Source: Bolinopsis microptera | Lineage: Eukaryota; Ctenophora; Tentaculata; Lobata; Bolinopsidae | Reading direction: 5' to 3' | Assembly: GCF_026151205.1 (NCBI RefSeq) | Contig: NC_087083.1 | Location: forward strand, 9,545,460-9,609,459 | Length of the DNA: 64,000 nucleotides | Shown here: positions 9,031 to 24,072 of the stretch, in pieces | Numbering within the stretch: the first letter of the stretch is position 1 | Layout of the letters: each line of letters begins with the position of its first letter | Position numbers and translations under genes: made by a program | The notes under the pieces: generated by a model | Told to the model about the DNA's origin: nothing | Databases searched by the model: none | Seen by the model: the letters and a program-made list of their open reading frames with translations, nothing else

Positions 9031-11303
9031 ACACATAGGTGTTCCAAATCCCAGCCCAATTACCATAACAACAAGTTAAACCTAGTTCCTACCGTCCTTG
9101 TTATCCAACAGTAGACAGCAGGAACAGTACAAAAGTAAAAGTAGACGACAATGGAGGGATAATACACGGCTTCAACCTACACTGTGTGCCATTTAGCACG
9201 CGAGCTTTACAATTTGCGACATGATATAAGCGTGAGAAGAGAAAACAAGTAAGCTATCACACTTTCACTTTCACATTTACATATCCACACATTTAACCCC
9301 AGCATCCTCAAAGCATCATCATATATCAGCATATGCTATATCCTCTCGTGGGCCACCAGGTCCAGCCCCTCTTTAAATAAAAGAAGAAAGTAAACAAAAG
9401 TTACAGGTATTAAGAGTGATTCACAAAATTTGAAGGCACGCTCAGCACAGTGATTCAGGTTACCAATGAATGATATGTCGAGAGAGTGATAATGGGAAAC
9501 GACTTTTACTGATGCCCTTTGGATCGTTTAATAAATTGTGCTATAGCAGTTAAGCAGTTACAAGCTATACAATCTGCAACCAACGACAAAACAACGAAAT
9601 AATTGTTAACGGTATAAGCAACATAGAAAACATAAGTCTTATACTGGCACAGATCACATAACAAATAAAATACGTCATATTACAAAGCCTTTTTTTAAAC
9701 AAATAAAATACATATTACAAAGCCTTTTACTACATCATATTCATTTATTCGTTTAAGCTTTTATCTTTTCGCTGTTTCAAAGTGATCTTATTGTACCTCT
9801 GTTAACCTTTACAATGATAAACGTGATACAAAACACGTGGTAATGGTAGCAACACGAGATAACATGTTTTACTGGCATAATATGTTCAATAACAAATGAT
9901 ATATATATTCGTTTAAGCAGTCATCTAACTGTCACCTGATTGTATAAGGCCCCGATCATTTGTTAACATTCGGTTTAAGCTGTGATCATATTGCACCTCA
10001 GTGTAGTACATTGTGCCAGCCAATCAGACGATAACGATGTAGTACTAATTGTTTACTAATATGTACTACTACGATGTAGTACTAATTGTTGACGTTATAG
10101 AAATACCAAGAAAGCTTCAAACTATAATAATGGATAGGAATCAGTGAAGCTTTAACCTATACTTACGTTGTTTTACCCAATCAGAAGATAACGATATATT
10201 TGAAAGAGCATGATGAAGCCATTATCCGTCCACCCACTGAGAGGACACCACCCATTAAATTATTTGACGAATAAGGGTCTAACATATTAGTTAAATTTAT
10301 ATTACACCTGTATTGCACGTGTATTGCTTGTGTATTGCACGTGTTATAGTCCACGAATTATTCTTCGTAATTCTAATCTTGTCAAGTGTATAGACTCATT
10401 GTGTTAACGTGTAATGATCCTCTTTCTCGCAATGATTCCAGGAAAACTACGTGAAACGTCGGTTCAATTTTATTAAAATGTTTAAAAAATGTATTTTTAC
10501 GCGTTGATTGGTTAAGCATTTATTGGGAATATAATTATAAAAGCACCGGAAAGTTGACATCGAGTTTAAGCTGGTATATTATGGAGATATAATTAATATT
10601 AAAATGATCTTAATTTTAAAATCACTTCACCTAACCGTGTGTCTTTAATTTATGATATTAAACTTACTTTGCTCTACAACATTAATAAGAGCTTCATAAA
10701 TAATAAATCACGCTGAGAAATAGCAGGTGCTTGCCGTAAAATCTCATAAAATGCCATAAAATGTCACAAAATATTTTGTTCTCTGCGACAAAATACATGA
10801 TGGATTAATGCTAATCTCTCCCTGTATGCCTAATTAGAATTATTTTTATTTCAAAATTGCTCATAAAAATTAAGAAATATCCTATATCCAGTTCATATTC
10901 AAGTAATTCCAGCGTATAATCCGCACAGCACCCCTAGTTAGAATGCACAATGAACACAGGAACATCACCATGCCGTTGCACAACCGTAACATTTACAACT
11001 CACTGCATGATAACGGAGCCACCAACGGAGCTACTAAATCACACAAACTTGTGATAGCTCAGTTAGTACTAGTGATATATCACATATAAATCATACGTCC
11101 AGCATATACCAGTTCATTACTATAATCACATGTGTCAAGTGTTCATTACATGTGTCCTGTGTTCATCACAGTAGCTATACTATAGTATTTGAACACGTGC
11201 TCTGATGTGCGAGCTGATGCAGTTGTATCTATCGCTCTACCAGTAACCGTTAAGAAATTGAGTATTCATGGCATAATATTATATTTATATATATAATATT
11301 AAT

Positions 11304-11793
11304 TACAATGAAAACAACGATTCTACAAACTCAGAGTTTCATGCAAATGCAATCATCAGTGTCAGAATAAGTTTACTAAATTAATAAATCCATGTTTTCC
11401 TTACAAGCTCCTTCATAAAATTAACTTAACTAAACTAAATCAAAACAAAATCAAACGAAACGAAACGAAATTGAAACGAAAATGAAATACAAGAACAAAA
11501 ACTAAAATTAAAATAAAATATTCCTAAAAGCATTTCTTCAGCATAAACTTGTTGGTGTGCCTACATTTACTTATGAGTTCCCTCCTCCTATTTAATAGAT
11601 TGCCATCTTTATTTAAAATAATATAAAGTTTTTCAGTAAGGCAGATTTTTGTTTTGATTTAGTTTAGTTAAGTTAATTTTATGAAGGAGCTTGTAAGGAA
11701 AACATGGATTTATTAATTTAGTAAACTTATTCTGACACTGATGATTGCATTTGCATGAAACTCTGAGTTTGTAGAATCGTTGTTTTCATTGTA
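11304..11793. mobile_element. 490-bp foldback element with perfect 147-bp arms
   Basis: Bases 11304-11450 are the exact reverse complement of 11647-11793 by direct reading, with a 196-bp AT-rich spacer containing GAAAC-type short repeats. No coding capacity. The perfect identity suggests very recent formation, gene conversion between arms, or an active foldback/MITE family. No target duplication was identified. Confidence 0.85.
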
Positions 11794-12686
11794 CAATGCT
11801 CCCCTCCCGGGTAGAGCACTCTTGAAACTGGATTTCTCCAAAAGAAACATCATATAATATTAATTATACATATTAATTGCAATATATTGAAGTTCAGTTA
11901 TAATAGTCCACAGAGTGGATTCCACATCTTCAAAGGTTAGGTAATAATATACAAAAAAGATGACTATTTTAAAAAATCCACAATTTTCGGAGTATTGAAG
12001 TGTACATAATTTTTTTAAATAAAGATGTACAAGATCCAAATCTACAAACATTTTTTGATTTTCTATTTTAATCTCATTGATTTACTGACAAATTGGATGC
12101 GCAAAATGACACAATCTCGCATGAGGATTTGTCAGTTTAAGTCTGCCTCCAATCTCCATTCGAGGTGTGACTCACAGAGTTACAAAGTTACAGAGTTATT
12201 TTCAATTTTTTGAGACACATCTATTAGACAGATCAAGCTATAATAATCAGACTACGAATGTTTTTAATCTAAATACCTTGATCAACAAAGCATCAAGAAA
12301 TTAACTAAATGTGACGAACAGAGGAAACAGTGAATCTCGTAGACTGAGCTGCATCTAATTCTATTCATAATTTAGAGCTGGAAACATTTTGAATCATTAA
12401 TTTAAGACAGAAGATAGCAATATATAGTCTCACGAATCACAACAAAGCATTAAGATCTGCAAGGTCAACAATAAATTACTGTCTAAACTAAAAAAGTGAA
12501 GCTTATCAACCTACCCTAGGATATAGATAGGGAGATTCAGTCAAACTTACATCTACAATTTAACCTTCAGACAGACCCCCATCTCGGTAAAATAGGTGCG
12601 ATTTACTGAGATCCTCATAATATTACAAGTGGACTGGATCCCGTATAATATAAAGTAAGGGTCCCGTATTTAGTAAGTTACCAACA
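11794..12686. other. AT-rich non-coding stretch
   Basis: Nothing convincing. Two small open frames near 11860-12213 lack coding character. Confidence 0.4.
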
Positions 12687-12780
12687 CCCACGTGGGCACA
12701 TGTCACCCACGTGGGCACATGGGCAGCACGTGATCAACACGTGGGCAGCACGTGATCAGCACGTGATCAGCACGTGGGTG
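12687..12780. promoter_or_regulatory. Cluster of seven CACGTG palindromes
   Basis: Seven CACGTG hexamers lie in about 95 bp, in the contexts CCCACGTGGGCA and AGCACGTGATCA, arranged as short tandem units. CACGTG is the canonical E-box for bHLH factors such as USF, MITF, MYC/MAX and CLOCK/BMAL. The tandem layout also allows a plain minisatellite. No annotated gene start lies next to it. Confidence 0.6.
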
Positions 12781-12789
12781 GTAGTGTCT

Positions 12790-13726
12790 GCGATGTCACT
12801 GTGCTACATTTTGAAACAAAGAGAAGTCCATCAGTCAGGTCTGTATGGAGTATAAAGGTGAATCGTATTGACTTACACAACTGCAGTGGTAGAGTTGCCT
12901 CGGCCGGGCAGATGGTAAGAGAGACAAAAAGAGTATAAATTAAATTTACACCATCCTGTTTTAATTTCTTAATAGTGCAGGCAGCATAGGTTAATAAACA
13001 TTCAAACATTGGTTAGTAAACATTGTTAATATTAACATTGGTTAATAAACATTGGTTAAAACGGCCCGTAATGGAACCTATTCTAATAGTAATATAAATA
13101 TTATTATTACTTATACTAAGACTAACGATTAGTTATTCACGTAGACATTTAAATAGATATTAAATAAATAAGATCCTGTAATTCATTGGAACCCACTGTA
13201 ATTAGCTGTATAAAAGTATAAATATATAAGATCTAATAAGACTAATTCTTTAATTTGATCCAAGATAATATATTAGATCACGCGTCTGATTATGTATTGT
13301 ACCACAGCTGTATCAAATAAAGTTTCTTGTAATTATTGATCGCGGTTGCACGAAATACGCCATTTCTATACAGTGATATGATCAAAATGAGCAACTGAAC
13401 CGCAAATAAATAATCTTATTTTTAACAGAGGCCCTCAACTTTTTAAGCTTCTAAGGAATTTGTATTGACAATAAAAACGATTCCTATCGAACTAGAGATA
13501 CTCATCTTATGTAGCAACTGTATGTGTGCAGCTGTTGTCATCAATGTTAATTACGTCACTACACGATACACGTCATGATCTTGTGACGTTATATAGCTGA
13601 GTAATTAACAGCATTTTTAACATTACACCAGGCGCACATTTCTTCACTAGTAAAGTAGTAAGACTTACAAAAATTTGTGTCCCTACATTTTCCGAACAGG
13701 GAATAATTTATCGGGTTTGGACTTAC
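12790..13726. other. AT-rich non-coding stretch
   Basis: No gene recognised. Short repeats of ACATTGGTTA(A/G)TAAACATT lie near 13007-13058. Confidence 0.4.
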
Positions 13727-13854
13727 GAGGTGGATAATCGTTACAGCGATGAGGACAGTGAGCTACTCCTTCGTAATATTCAACGTTGTAGCAGTGCAAC
13801 ACGTGCTTTATAGATGCATAGTGCGCGAGAACGAAATGAAGAGCAATGTACAAC
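13727..13854 (-). CDS. Candidate orphan exon, cysteine/histidine-rich
   Basis: A 128-base open stretch on the minus strand between the acceptor TTACTTAG and the donor GTAAGT. It encodes LYIALHFVLAHYASIKHVLH followed by CYNVEYYEGVAHCPHRCNDYPP. Cys spacing and a hydrophobic start are suggestive only. No neighbouring exon was found and no family is recognised. Confidence 0.3.
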
Positions 13855-15893
<2,039 letters not shown>

Positions 15894-18800
15894 GTGAGAC
15901 AGGTGTTTCTTTTAGCATTTAATTCAGGGTCTTTAACGGGGATGCACTCCTGTGAAATGATGATCAGATGATGGGTCATGCATGTATATTGTATCGGGAT
16001 TCAAAGTGTATCCGATTTTTGTGTGAGTGTGATCTGGAGAAAGGCCTCAAAAATGTTCAACTGTTTTAAATTTAATAGTAATATAATTAAATAAACTATT
16101 TTTGGTCAAAATTAAAAGACACATTTTTTTCGCTGCTCACTAAGGTGAGTGTTGAATTAGAATGTGCGTCAGAAAGTAAAATATGCGCCGGGCCAATTGA
16201 TCAAATCAGAAAGGAATGCCCGAAGAAAGATAATTAGGAATTTTGGCTGTCTTATGTAAATTTTTTACTGGGCAAACTTTTTTAGGGAAAAATTCAGAGA
16301 AAAAAGTAATTTGAACTCTATTATGAGTTTAGTCTGGAAATAACTTTGCAAAGCAAACTTTTTAGACGTTTTCAATTACGTCAAGCAGCATCCAATTTCA
16401 AAAAATTAGGGCATGCGAACCTGCAATATGCTGCTTCCAACAATTAAAAGAACTGAAGAAATCAAGGAAGCATATATAAAAGCGACAGACTGCCTTTAGA
16501 CCAGCTGATGTAAGATTGAGAAGACTTCTATTCGGATGTCATTCACAACATCTGCGACATAATTGCATAACATTTTGTATAACCGTTCCAATTTTGAAAC
16601 ATTCTCTGCATCAACTGCCTTTTGTAGCAAAAGGAGGATTTCAATGGTAATTCAAGACAGCGAATTACACTTTTGGGTGCTTATATCTGGTGTCAAAAAT
16701 TCAGCGTATTAACTCATTAAATAGACACCACAAATATAATTAATTCTTCTTAATTTCTTACATCTCAAGAAATAAACACCTGTTTAGTCTTCCGAACGTG
16801 TTATGAAACATTAAAATGAACGTTTGACTAAAATTGCATTTTGAACCTTTGATAGTTTCATTGGCGTCAGATTTAAATCATTTAAGAGCAGAGGGACCAA
16901 ATCGGAGCAATAATGACGAAGTCTTTTGATGGTTTATGCAATATTCGTTTATTTCTTACTCGCTGAAATCAAATAAAGAAGGGTAAATATATGTCAAATC
17001 TTTATAATATTCTGGGTAGGTACTAAAGTACTAAAGGACATTAAAAATTATCCACCAAAAGAAAATTGGTTTTTCCTTACCAAATGAGACTTTGAGCAGC
17101 CATTGGCATAGTCAGTAGTCTGTAACTCTATACACTTATACAGTATCAATAAAGTATTACCTATCACAATGGTGCAAGGAGGTAAGGATTTTAATAAACC
17201 ACTATTTGAATAAAGGATTTGAATAAACCCCTATATATCCACCACCACCACCATTGTACACTAACATTGATTTTCTGAATTTCACAATTAACTACATTAA
17301 CATAGTGAGCCTATTAAAGCCGGACTATATCTTAATTTATTTGGCTACTTTGGATTAAATATGGGCGTGGCTGTCCCGTCGGCACCGTTTGGCGGTTGGG
17401 GTCCGGGACCCCCTCAAAATTTCGGTCACCGGTCCTAGTTTGTTGGTCTCGAAACCAAGTTTCACAAAAAATGTAAGGTATAAGGGCGTAAAATTGTAAA
17501 TAAACCACCAAACTACCAAACAATCCAACACCATGTATGTTACCATGAATTCTCTGCATATATTCTATTCACGGTCAATTTAGAAATAGACTTTAATCAT
17601 CACACACCAAGACAAACTCAAGAATGGTTATAAATACCTCCGTGCCGGCGTTCTGTGTGTTATAATAGCCTCTTGACAAAATTGGCTTTTGAAAAAATGA
17701 TCACGATTATGACCCGCATGTGTTATAGTAAACATGCGTGGTGTAGACCTGGGATTATAGACCGAGATGAGACATAATTTGCGTTAGTATGGGTATAATG
17801 TGACAATAAACCTGGATCTGAATGTGTAAGAGTGCTACCAAAAATCAAAAGATTGTTTTTCCTTATAGGATAAAAGAAAATTAGGCTCAATGTGATTATT
17901 CCAGAATTGGCAACTTTGCTATTTTGGGTTGACTGATTCAACATTTACAAACCTTAAAATGGAAATATTACTGTATCTATGAAACTGACGAATGAAAACA
18001 ACAGAAACGAATTATACGAATTACGAATGTCTAGCGCACTGCACAGAACAGAACAGAACAACTGAAAAGAACAAATGTTTACCGCACTCAGACCACGGTA
18101 CAACCACTTCACGCACCCCCTGCACCCAAAATGTCAAAACATACATCTTAAATTCTCAAAGCTGTCTTTTGAGGGGTTGTAAATGTAATTTCAAACTATC
18201 ACAGTAATGGAGAGTGTCCAATAATTCAATGGTGGGTATTAGTCGGATACTGAAACTGAATTAACACATTCCAACCCCCGTACCATGGAGTCGGCTGTTC
18301 AACGGCCATTTTGACTCGTGATGATGTCACACATGGTTATGATGACGTCACCCAGGGTTCACTTACGTTTATCATAGTTCAAAAATGTATTTTATAGTTT
18401 AGTATGTTTAATGTTGCTTCGGGTTTGTTCTCCAAATTTCAAAGGCTGAATGATGACATCACCCTTTTATGGACTTGTAATTGTATACCAATGACTTCCC
18501 TTCGTGTGTTCTCGTTGAGCATAATATAGTACTATTCTATCAAATCAATAACTCTGATCTGCTTACGTTTTATTTCATAGTTTGATAGTTAAAATCCTAA
18601 AATGCGTATTGGATTTGTTCCTTTTCCGAACACAGCGTATATAAAATGTAGGAGACAATCTATATTCGAGATCCCTCGGCCGTTTCAAGGAACTATTCCT
18701 AATATCATCACAGTTTGTTCTTTTTTCTTGTCTATTGAAGCAGTCAGTCATGGCTAAAATTAAAAGATTTAAGACTGAATTTTCAATGGCCCTGTTATTT

Positions 18801-18956
18801 AGACTTTGGTCCTTAGGTTCTCACTCTTGCTCTCTTGACCTACATTAACGCATTATAACAACTTCGTACATCCCAATTGAAGCTGACCCAAGAAAGGTGC
18901 ATACTAGCATGCGACAGTGTGATATAAAACATGTGCAGACAACATTGTTATAAAGT
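15894..18956. other. Non-coding stretch
   Basis: No exon recognised. Only small low-quality open frames are present (for example around 17332-17559 and 17992-18207). Confidence 0.4.
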
Positions 18957-19135
18957 TACAGGGTGGCCCAGAAGTAACTGCCCACACGCAACCCTTTAAT
19001 AACTCACGTAATTCTTCTTAGAATTTCACAGAAATTTCAGAGATTATAGATATGGGTCAAACTTAGATTTCTTGAAAGTTTCGTCAAATTTAATTAATTA
19101 CAGTGGGTGTGGCACGCCAATCCCTCTTATTTGCT
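18957..19135. mobile_element. Possible small Tc1/mariner-type remnant
   Basis: ACAGGGTGGCCCAGAAGTAAC at the left looks like the terminal sequence of mariner-type elements. The flanks on both sides resemble each other (GAC-rich phrase with GCAGACAACAT(T/C)GTTATAA at about 18936 and 19164), so the region may be a local duplication around an insertion. No transposase and no clear right terminal repeat. Confidence 0.3.
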
Positions 19136-20270
19136 ATTGTATTAATACTAGTGCGACAATATGAGCAGACAACATCGTTATAAGTACCATAGTATTGATG
19201 TGAGACATGGAACTAATTCAAAATCAACAACAGAGAAATCTTAGTCTGAACAAATTTCATGTGCAACATCTGTAGCTTTGTCATAATTTGAACATCAATT
19301 ATTCAATTAGCTGTCATAATTTGAACATCAATTATTCAATTAAATATTTCTCACTGTGTTATTGTCATTAAATGGCTTCCCAAAAGTTGTGGCAATTCGC
19401 CTGATGATACTATGATTTAGCAGTTGTGGTACATGGTTTAAACTGTCTAAATGTTAAACGTGGAATGCCTGATGGATATCATAATAACTTCTGCTTTATT
19501 AGTTAAAATTGTTGAGATTACGCGTGGAATGCTGTTGGGATTTTGATACTTCAAGCACTATCAACATAATCAACAAGCACTAGTTCTGTGTGTACTGTAA
19601 AGTTATGTAAACATAATCAACAAGCACTAGTTCTCGCTGTAGACCTTGTAAAGTAGAGTTTCCACGTAAAAAGGGAGTTCAGAAAAGTGGCTCTTTCTGT
19701 CGTGGAGATGATTCAGGAGCTCAAACTTCTAATCATGAAGCTTCATGTTGTTGCAGCGTGACCGCTCAGTCGAGAATACCGTACAGATCAGCCTAGTGCT
19801 TGATACTTCAAGCACTAGTTCTGTATGTTCTGTGTATTGTTAAGTTATGTAAACATAATCAACAACGTTCAAAAAACAGGAATGAATAAATTATGATATA
19901 CTACGGATACTATAATTATCGGCTGACGTTTCATTTTTATTTTGCAGTCTCAAGTCATTAGTCAATAGTCATCATGACATGTTGTTACACGGTCATTTAC
20001 TTAATTAAACATAATTTTCGAACAGATAATTTAATTCAAACCTTATTTTTCTCACGAAGGTTAATAAAGCAATAGTTTTTTCTTTTAATGAACTTGTGGA
20101 GCAATGTCCATTGAAAAAATATAAACTCAGAATAAAACAAATATTATATTCAAATCTCTTTATTCAACAATATTAATAGATGCTGACAGGCACCGCATGA
20201 GGCAGAGACTTAGGACCATTACGCTGGAGGCTTACAATGACCCTTTTTGAACCCCAGTGCTACATCATAC
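19136..20270. other. Non-coding stretch with local direct repeats
   Basis: Three partial copies of a unit containing AACATAATCAACAA and CAAGCACTAGTTCT lie at about 19545-19640 and 19798-19865. A short duplication of TCATAATTTGAACATCAATT lies near 19282 and 19315. No gene recognised. Confidence 0.5.
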
Positions 20271-20673
20271 CTACTTTTCTACTAGCCCAAGCATTACATG
20301 TTAGGTAAAAAATGAAAACGGAACTCCAAATGCCTAATAAACACTCTTGCAGGTACCACCCGTATTCACACTCAAAATTGAGTTTCGTCAGTTTCCGATA
20401 CGAGATTGGGGCGAGTTCTATAAATAAACAAACAAACAAGAAATGAAAAAGAAATGAAAGATAGTACAATCAGATATACAGTGGATAACTTCAGCGGACA
20501 ATATTAGAATATTGACGAGGGAGCAAAACAAAAGAAGTTGGAAATTGTTCACGTAAAATGAGCTTCAAAATAACGACAATATAAGGAATGTTATTCATTA
20601 AATCGATGATTATTGTTGAAACGTAAAATTTATTCATATCCGGGCTAAGCACGATAATAAGATAATACAAAAC
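20271..20673 (-). CDS. Two candidate exons of a multi-pass membrane protein
   Basis: Exons 20553-20673 and 20271-20417 on the minus strand join in phase 1. Acceptors are AAGCAAACAG and TTTATTTATAG; donors are GTGAAC and GTATGA. The first encodes hydrophobic VLYYLIIVLSPDMNKFYVST and then IIIDLMNNIPYIVVILKLIL. The second encodes LAPISYRKLTKLNFECEYGW and a likely membrane helix with LLGIWSSVFIFYL. No start, stop or further exon could be placed and I cannot name the family. The phase match could be chance (one in three), so this is a candidate only. Confidence 0.4.
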
Positions 20674-20851
20674 CTGTTTGCTTTCATGGACACACAATAG
20701 TATATTATTTGCATAATGAGTCTAGCACAGTGAACATATTTGGTATTTAACATGGAATAAACATTGGTATAGAATCCCGGCTGATGCTGAAGCTAAATCC
20801 GGAGTAGTTTTATAAGCAACTACAAAGTGTTCCGTTAGATAAGGTTCCAAG

Positions 20852-20922
20852 AATTACTAGGTAATTACTAGGTAATTACTAGGTAATTACTAGGTAATTA
20901 CTAGGTAATTACTAGGTAATTA
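20852..20922 (+). repeat. 12-bp tandem repeat (AATTACTAGGTA)
   Basis: About six near-identical copies of AATTACTAGGTA. Confidence 0.95.
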
Positions 20923-21634
20923 ATTATCCAGGTAATAAGAATTACTCTATATTGGCATGGACCCAGCAGCCTGCAGGTCCTAGTGGTATTAAAGGCAACT
21001 AAGGACACTGATAATATGTAAGTACAACTAATAATAGAATAGTGTAACACGGGATTATATAATACAAAAAGATAAAAGAATATTTATAACAGAATAAGCA
21101 GGTTTACTGTGGTATTCACTATTCTCAAAATATTTTTTTGGTGTGGAAACGGTGCGCTAGATGGTCACTGAACTGCCTATGAGGTCATTTGGGTTGGACA
21201 GGTTTGGTGTATGCCCCCTTAAAGTCAGACAAATTCAAGCGTTAATAAGTGAACACAGTCTCACTGAAGTCTAGAACTAAATGCTGTATTCTTGCAATGG
21301 CGTTGAAGACTGCATTTTATCAAACTTACCCAATCATTTTGCAATAAAATGACATGCTACATGAGGAAAAAAACTTATTAAATAAAAAGTAATGTTATGA
21401 GTTCTACCACTGCTACAACCTAAGATCCATGTTAAAATTTCCTCTAAAGACCCAACTCATGGATAGACTGTTTGTGGCAGACCACTAAGGGTATACATTA
21501 GGGTAGACAACTTTAAATGTTGCTTTTGTTGTATAGATTATCTTTGAAGGGGGGCGGATCTGTCATTAGTCTCGAAATGCTTTTTATTCTTTGATTGTTT
21601 TTTTGAGGGTAAGTACTGCATTTCTGTGTGGATA
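20923..21634. other. Non-coding stretch
   Basis: No gene recognised between the two tandem arrays. Confidence 0.4.
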
Positions 21635-21639
21635 TCAGT

Positions 21640-22167
21640 ATCTTATGGGGCACCTTATGGGGCACCTCATGGGGCACCTTATGGGGCACCTTATGGGGCA
21701 CCTTATGGGGCACCTTATGGGGCACCTTATGGGGCACCTTATGGGGCACCTTGTGGGGCACCTTGTGGGGCACCTTGTGAGGCACCTTATGGGGCACCTT
21801 ATGGGGCACCTTATGGGGCACCTTATGGGGCACCTTATGGGGCACCTTATGGGGCACCTTATGGGGCACCTCATGGGGCACCTCATGGGGCACCTTATGG
21901 GGCACCTCATGGGGCACCTTATGGGGCACCTTATGAGGCACCTTATGGGGCACCTTATGGGGCACCTTATGGGGCACCTTATGGGGCACCTTATGGGGCG
22001 CCTTATGGGGCACCTTATGGGGCACCTTATGGGGCACCTTATGGGGCACCTTATGGGGCACCTTATGGGGCACCTTATGGGGCACCTTATGGGGCACCTT
22101 ATGAGGCACCTTATGGGGCACCTTATGGGGCACCTTATGGGGCACCTTATGGGGCACCTTATGGGGC
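21640..22167. repeat. 12-bp minisatellite (GGGGCACCTTAT), ~44 copies
   Basis: Units of 12 bp with rare point variants (CTCAT, TTGTG, TGAGGC, GGGGCG). Because the unit is a multiple of three without stops, several frames on both strands stay open (YGAP, HLMG, PHKV). No splice or promoter context supports translation, so no protein is claimed. Confidence 0.97.
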
Positions 22168-23564
22168 CGGTTCCAACACTATTCCCACTCCAGCTGGAGA
22201 AAATGTTAACAATAACATTCTTATGGTTCAGTGAAAATATGCTGGTTGAAGTATAATTATTAGCAAATTAGAGATAGTTGCATGTTGAGCAATTTTTCGT
22301 GGATCAATAAAATAAAGTGCACAAGCAAAATTACAAATAATATCACCATTATGTAATGATAGTGAATATGCAAGGAAATGTTAATAATTGTAACATAGTT
22401 AGTATTCAATGGACGAATGGTTGTATTGACTACAAGTTAATTCCCATCAAATTCCCCTTTCGTTACAGAAGCTCTGAGATACTGGCAAAATTCGATCAAG
22501 GTAGTCCGATCATTAGTTCGCACCAACAAAGCAATAATATAGTGATCACACTATCATATTATCCAGATCACACAATAGGTATTGGTTGTACTTTAGCTTG
22601 TCGCGGCGCTGCAAATATTTTACGTTACTTTATTATATTGCATTATATTACGTTATATTACGTTATTTTATTATATTGCATTACATTACGTTACTTTACC
22701 TTATATTTAGAGATCAAAGTTAAGTCATTCGAGCATATTGTGTTGTGCCTGCAGACGGCTGACTAATCAGTAAGAGTTGCAGTACCCTATATTAATACAG
22801 CCTCGACAATAACGTGAGATCAGACTAGTAGCAGGGTTATACGAGCTCTAATAAAGTAAACAAAATGACAAATTTAGGGACAAATTGAAACTTGTTTAAG
22901 CAATCCCTGTTTGTCAAAGACGCCAGCAGGCACCTTAGATCATGGTGAGAGTGGAAACTGTATGAAATTGAAACTTATAAACTGATTATTTGTGGATGGT
23001 GGATTGGAATGTGAAAAATGTGGTAACTTGACTAGAACTCATTGTGGTAGTGCTCGAATTACGATTAAGGTATTCAAATTTCAAGGTAATTAGGATCACA
23101 ATTTCCTTATTAGTGTTGAACGCTGTTGTAATTTTGGAGTAAGTAGAACAAAAATAGGTGCAAAAATCGCAACAATTAATTTTGTATACCTTGCACTTCA
23201 TTTAAGTTCCGAATTGCCACAAAATCTGGAAGATGGGAATAAAATCTGATGACAATTTAAATCATACAGAATAATAATAAACAAACTACAGCTGGACCAC
23301 TCAAAAATGGGCAGTGAATTTTACCCTAAGTGCCCTACAAATCTCATGATAAACCTAAAAAGGCTAAAAGGTCTGTCTACAGCTAATCCTTTGATAGCAT
23401 CGTAATCTTTGTATTCAGCTAGCTGCTGCCTCACTAGTTACCTGGGGACCTCAGGCTATCATGTTTATAAATAGAGATTAGGCGGAATGACAGACTGAGC
23501 GCGGCCCAGTAACCTCACTAGCTGCTGCAGGCTAAAAGGATTACACATAACTGTTATAATGCTA
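22168..23564. other. Non-coding stretch
   Basis: No supported gene. A patch of TTATATTGCATTA/TTACGTTA-type repeats lies at about 22620-22705. A 136-codon open frame at 22356-22766 runs into this repeat and looks non-coding. Confidence 0.4.
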
Positions 23565-24072
23565 TTTGACCAAAACCCATAATCATGGGTAGAGTGGACC
23601 GCTGCCAGTGTCTCTCTTTCCCAAACAAAAGGAAATGATATTAATTTGATTGACCGTTCTCAAATGCAAAATGATACCGAGAATGAAATCGGTCGCTCGC
23701 TTTTCCCATTCATTCACGGCTTACGAATTGTAATAAGTTTCGATTGATTAGGTACATCAATCAGATGCTGTAAAAATCTCTTTGGGTTGCGTTCGGGTCG
23801 ATACCTAGTATTTCGGGGTAAGGGTGGTAGTTATTACTTATTGAATTAGCTGAAGTTTATTGAATCTTTATTGCTGAGTACAGCTGCCTTTGGGTAGTTC
23901 ATCTTAATCTATTACAATTGTAAATGAATGGGAAAAGCGAGCGACCGATTTCATTCTCGGTATCATTTTGCATTTGAGAACGGTCAATCAAATTAATATC
24001 ATTTCCTTTTGTTTGGGAAAGAGAGACACTGGCAGCGGTCCACTCTACCCATGATTATGGGTTTTGGTCAAA
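23565..24072. mobile_element. 508-bp MITE with ~148-bp terminal inverted repeats and TA duplication
   Basis: Ends read TTTGACCAAAACCCATAATC and its inverted copy. TA dinucleotides flank both ends (23563-23564 and 24073-24074), as expected for the Tc1/mariner superfamily. Arms cover about 23565-23713 and 23926-24072 and are almost identical, including GTGGACCGCTGCCAGTGTCT. The spacer is non-coding. A partial relative lies at 34933-35135. Confidence 0.85.

Larger units (their letters stand above)
7283..11303. other. AT-rich non-coding stretch with small repeats
   Basis: No gene found. Seen in it: a 34-bp palindrome at 8087-8120; a direct repeat of the TTATAGTTAACA motif near 8150; an ~85-bp imperfect duplication (8750-8832 and 8932-9030); a ~38-bp tandem pair with AAACAAATAAAATAC near 9660-9728; and two copies of CGATGTAGTACTAATTGTT at 10034 and 10073. 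Confidence 0.5.

Noticed and set aside
10420-10475. Hammerhead ribozyme (GAAACGTCGG motif)
   Set aside because: The GAAAC strand is present but no CTGANGA strand with matching stems was found nearby. The same holds at 19920-19990 on the minus strand.
21513-22256. Several ~200-codon frames (HKVP, HLMG, YGAP repeats)
   Set aside because: 12-bp minisatellite open in many frames; no promoter, splice or start context.
22356-22766. 136-codon plus-strand frame
   Set aside because: Its second half is a TTATATTGCATTA-type repeat and its first half shows no motif or splice context.
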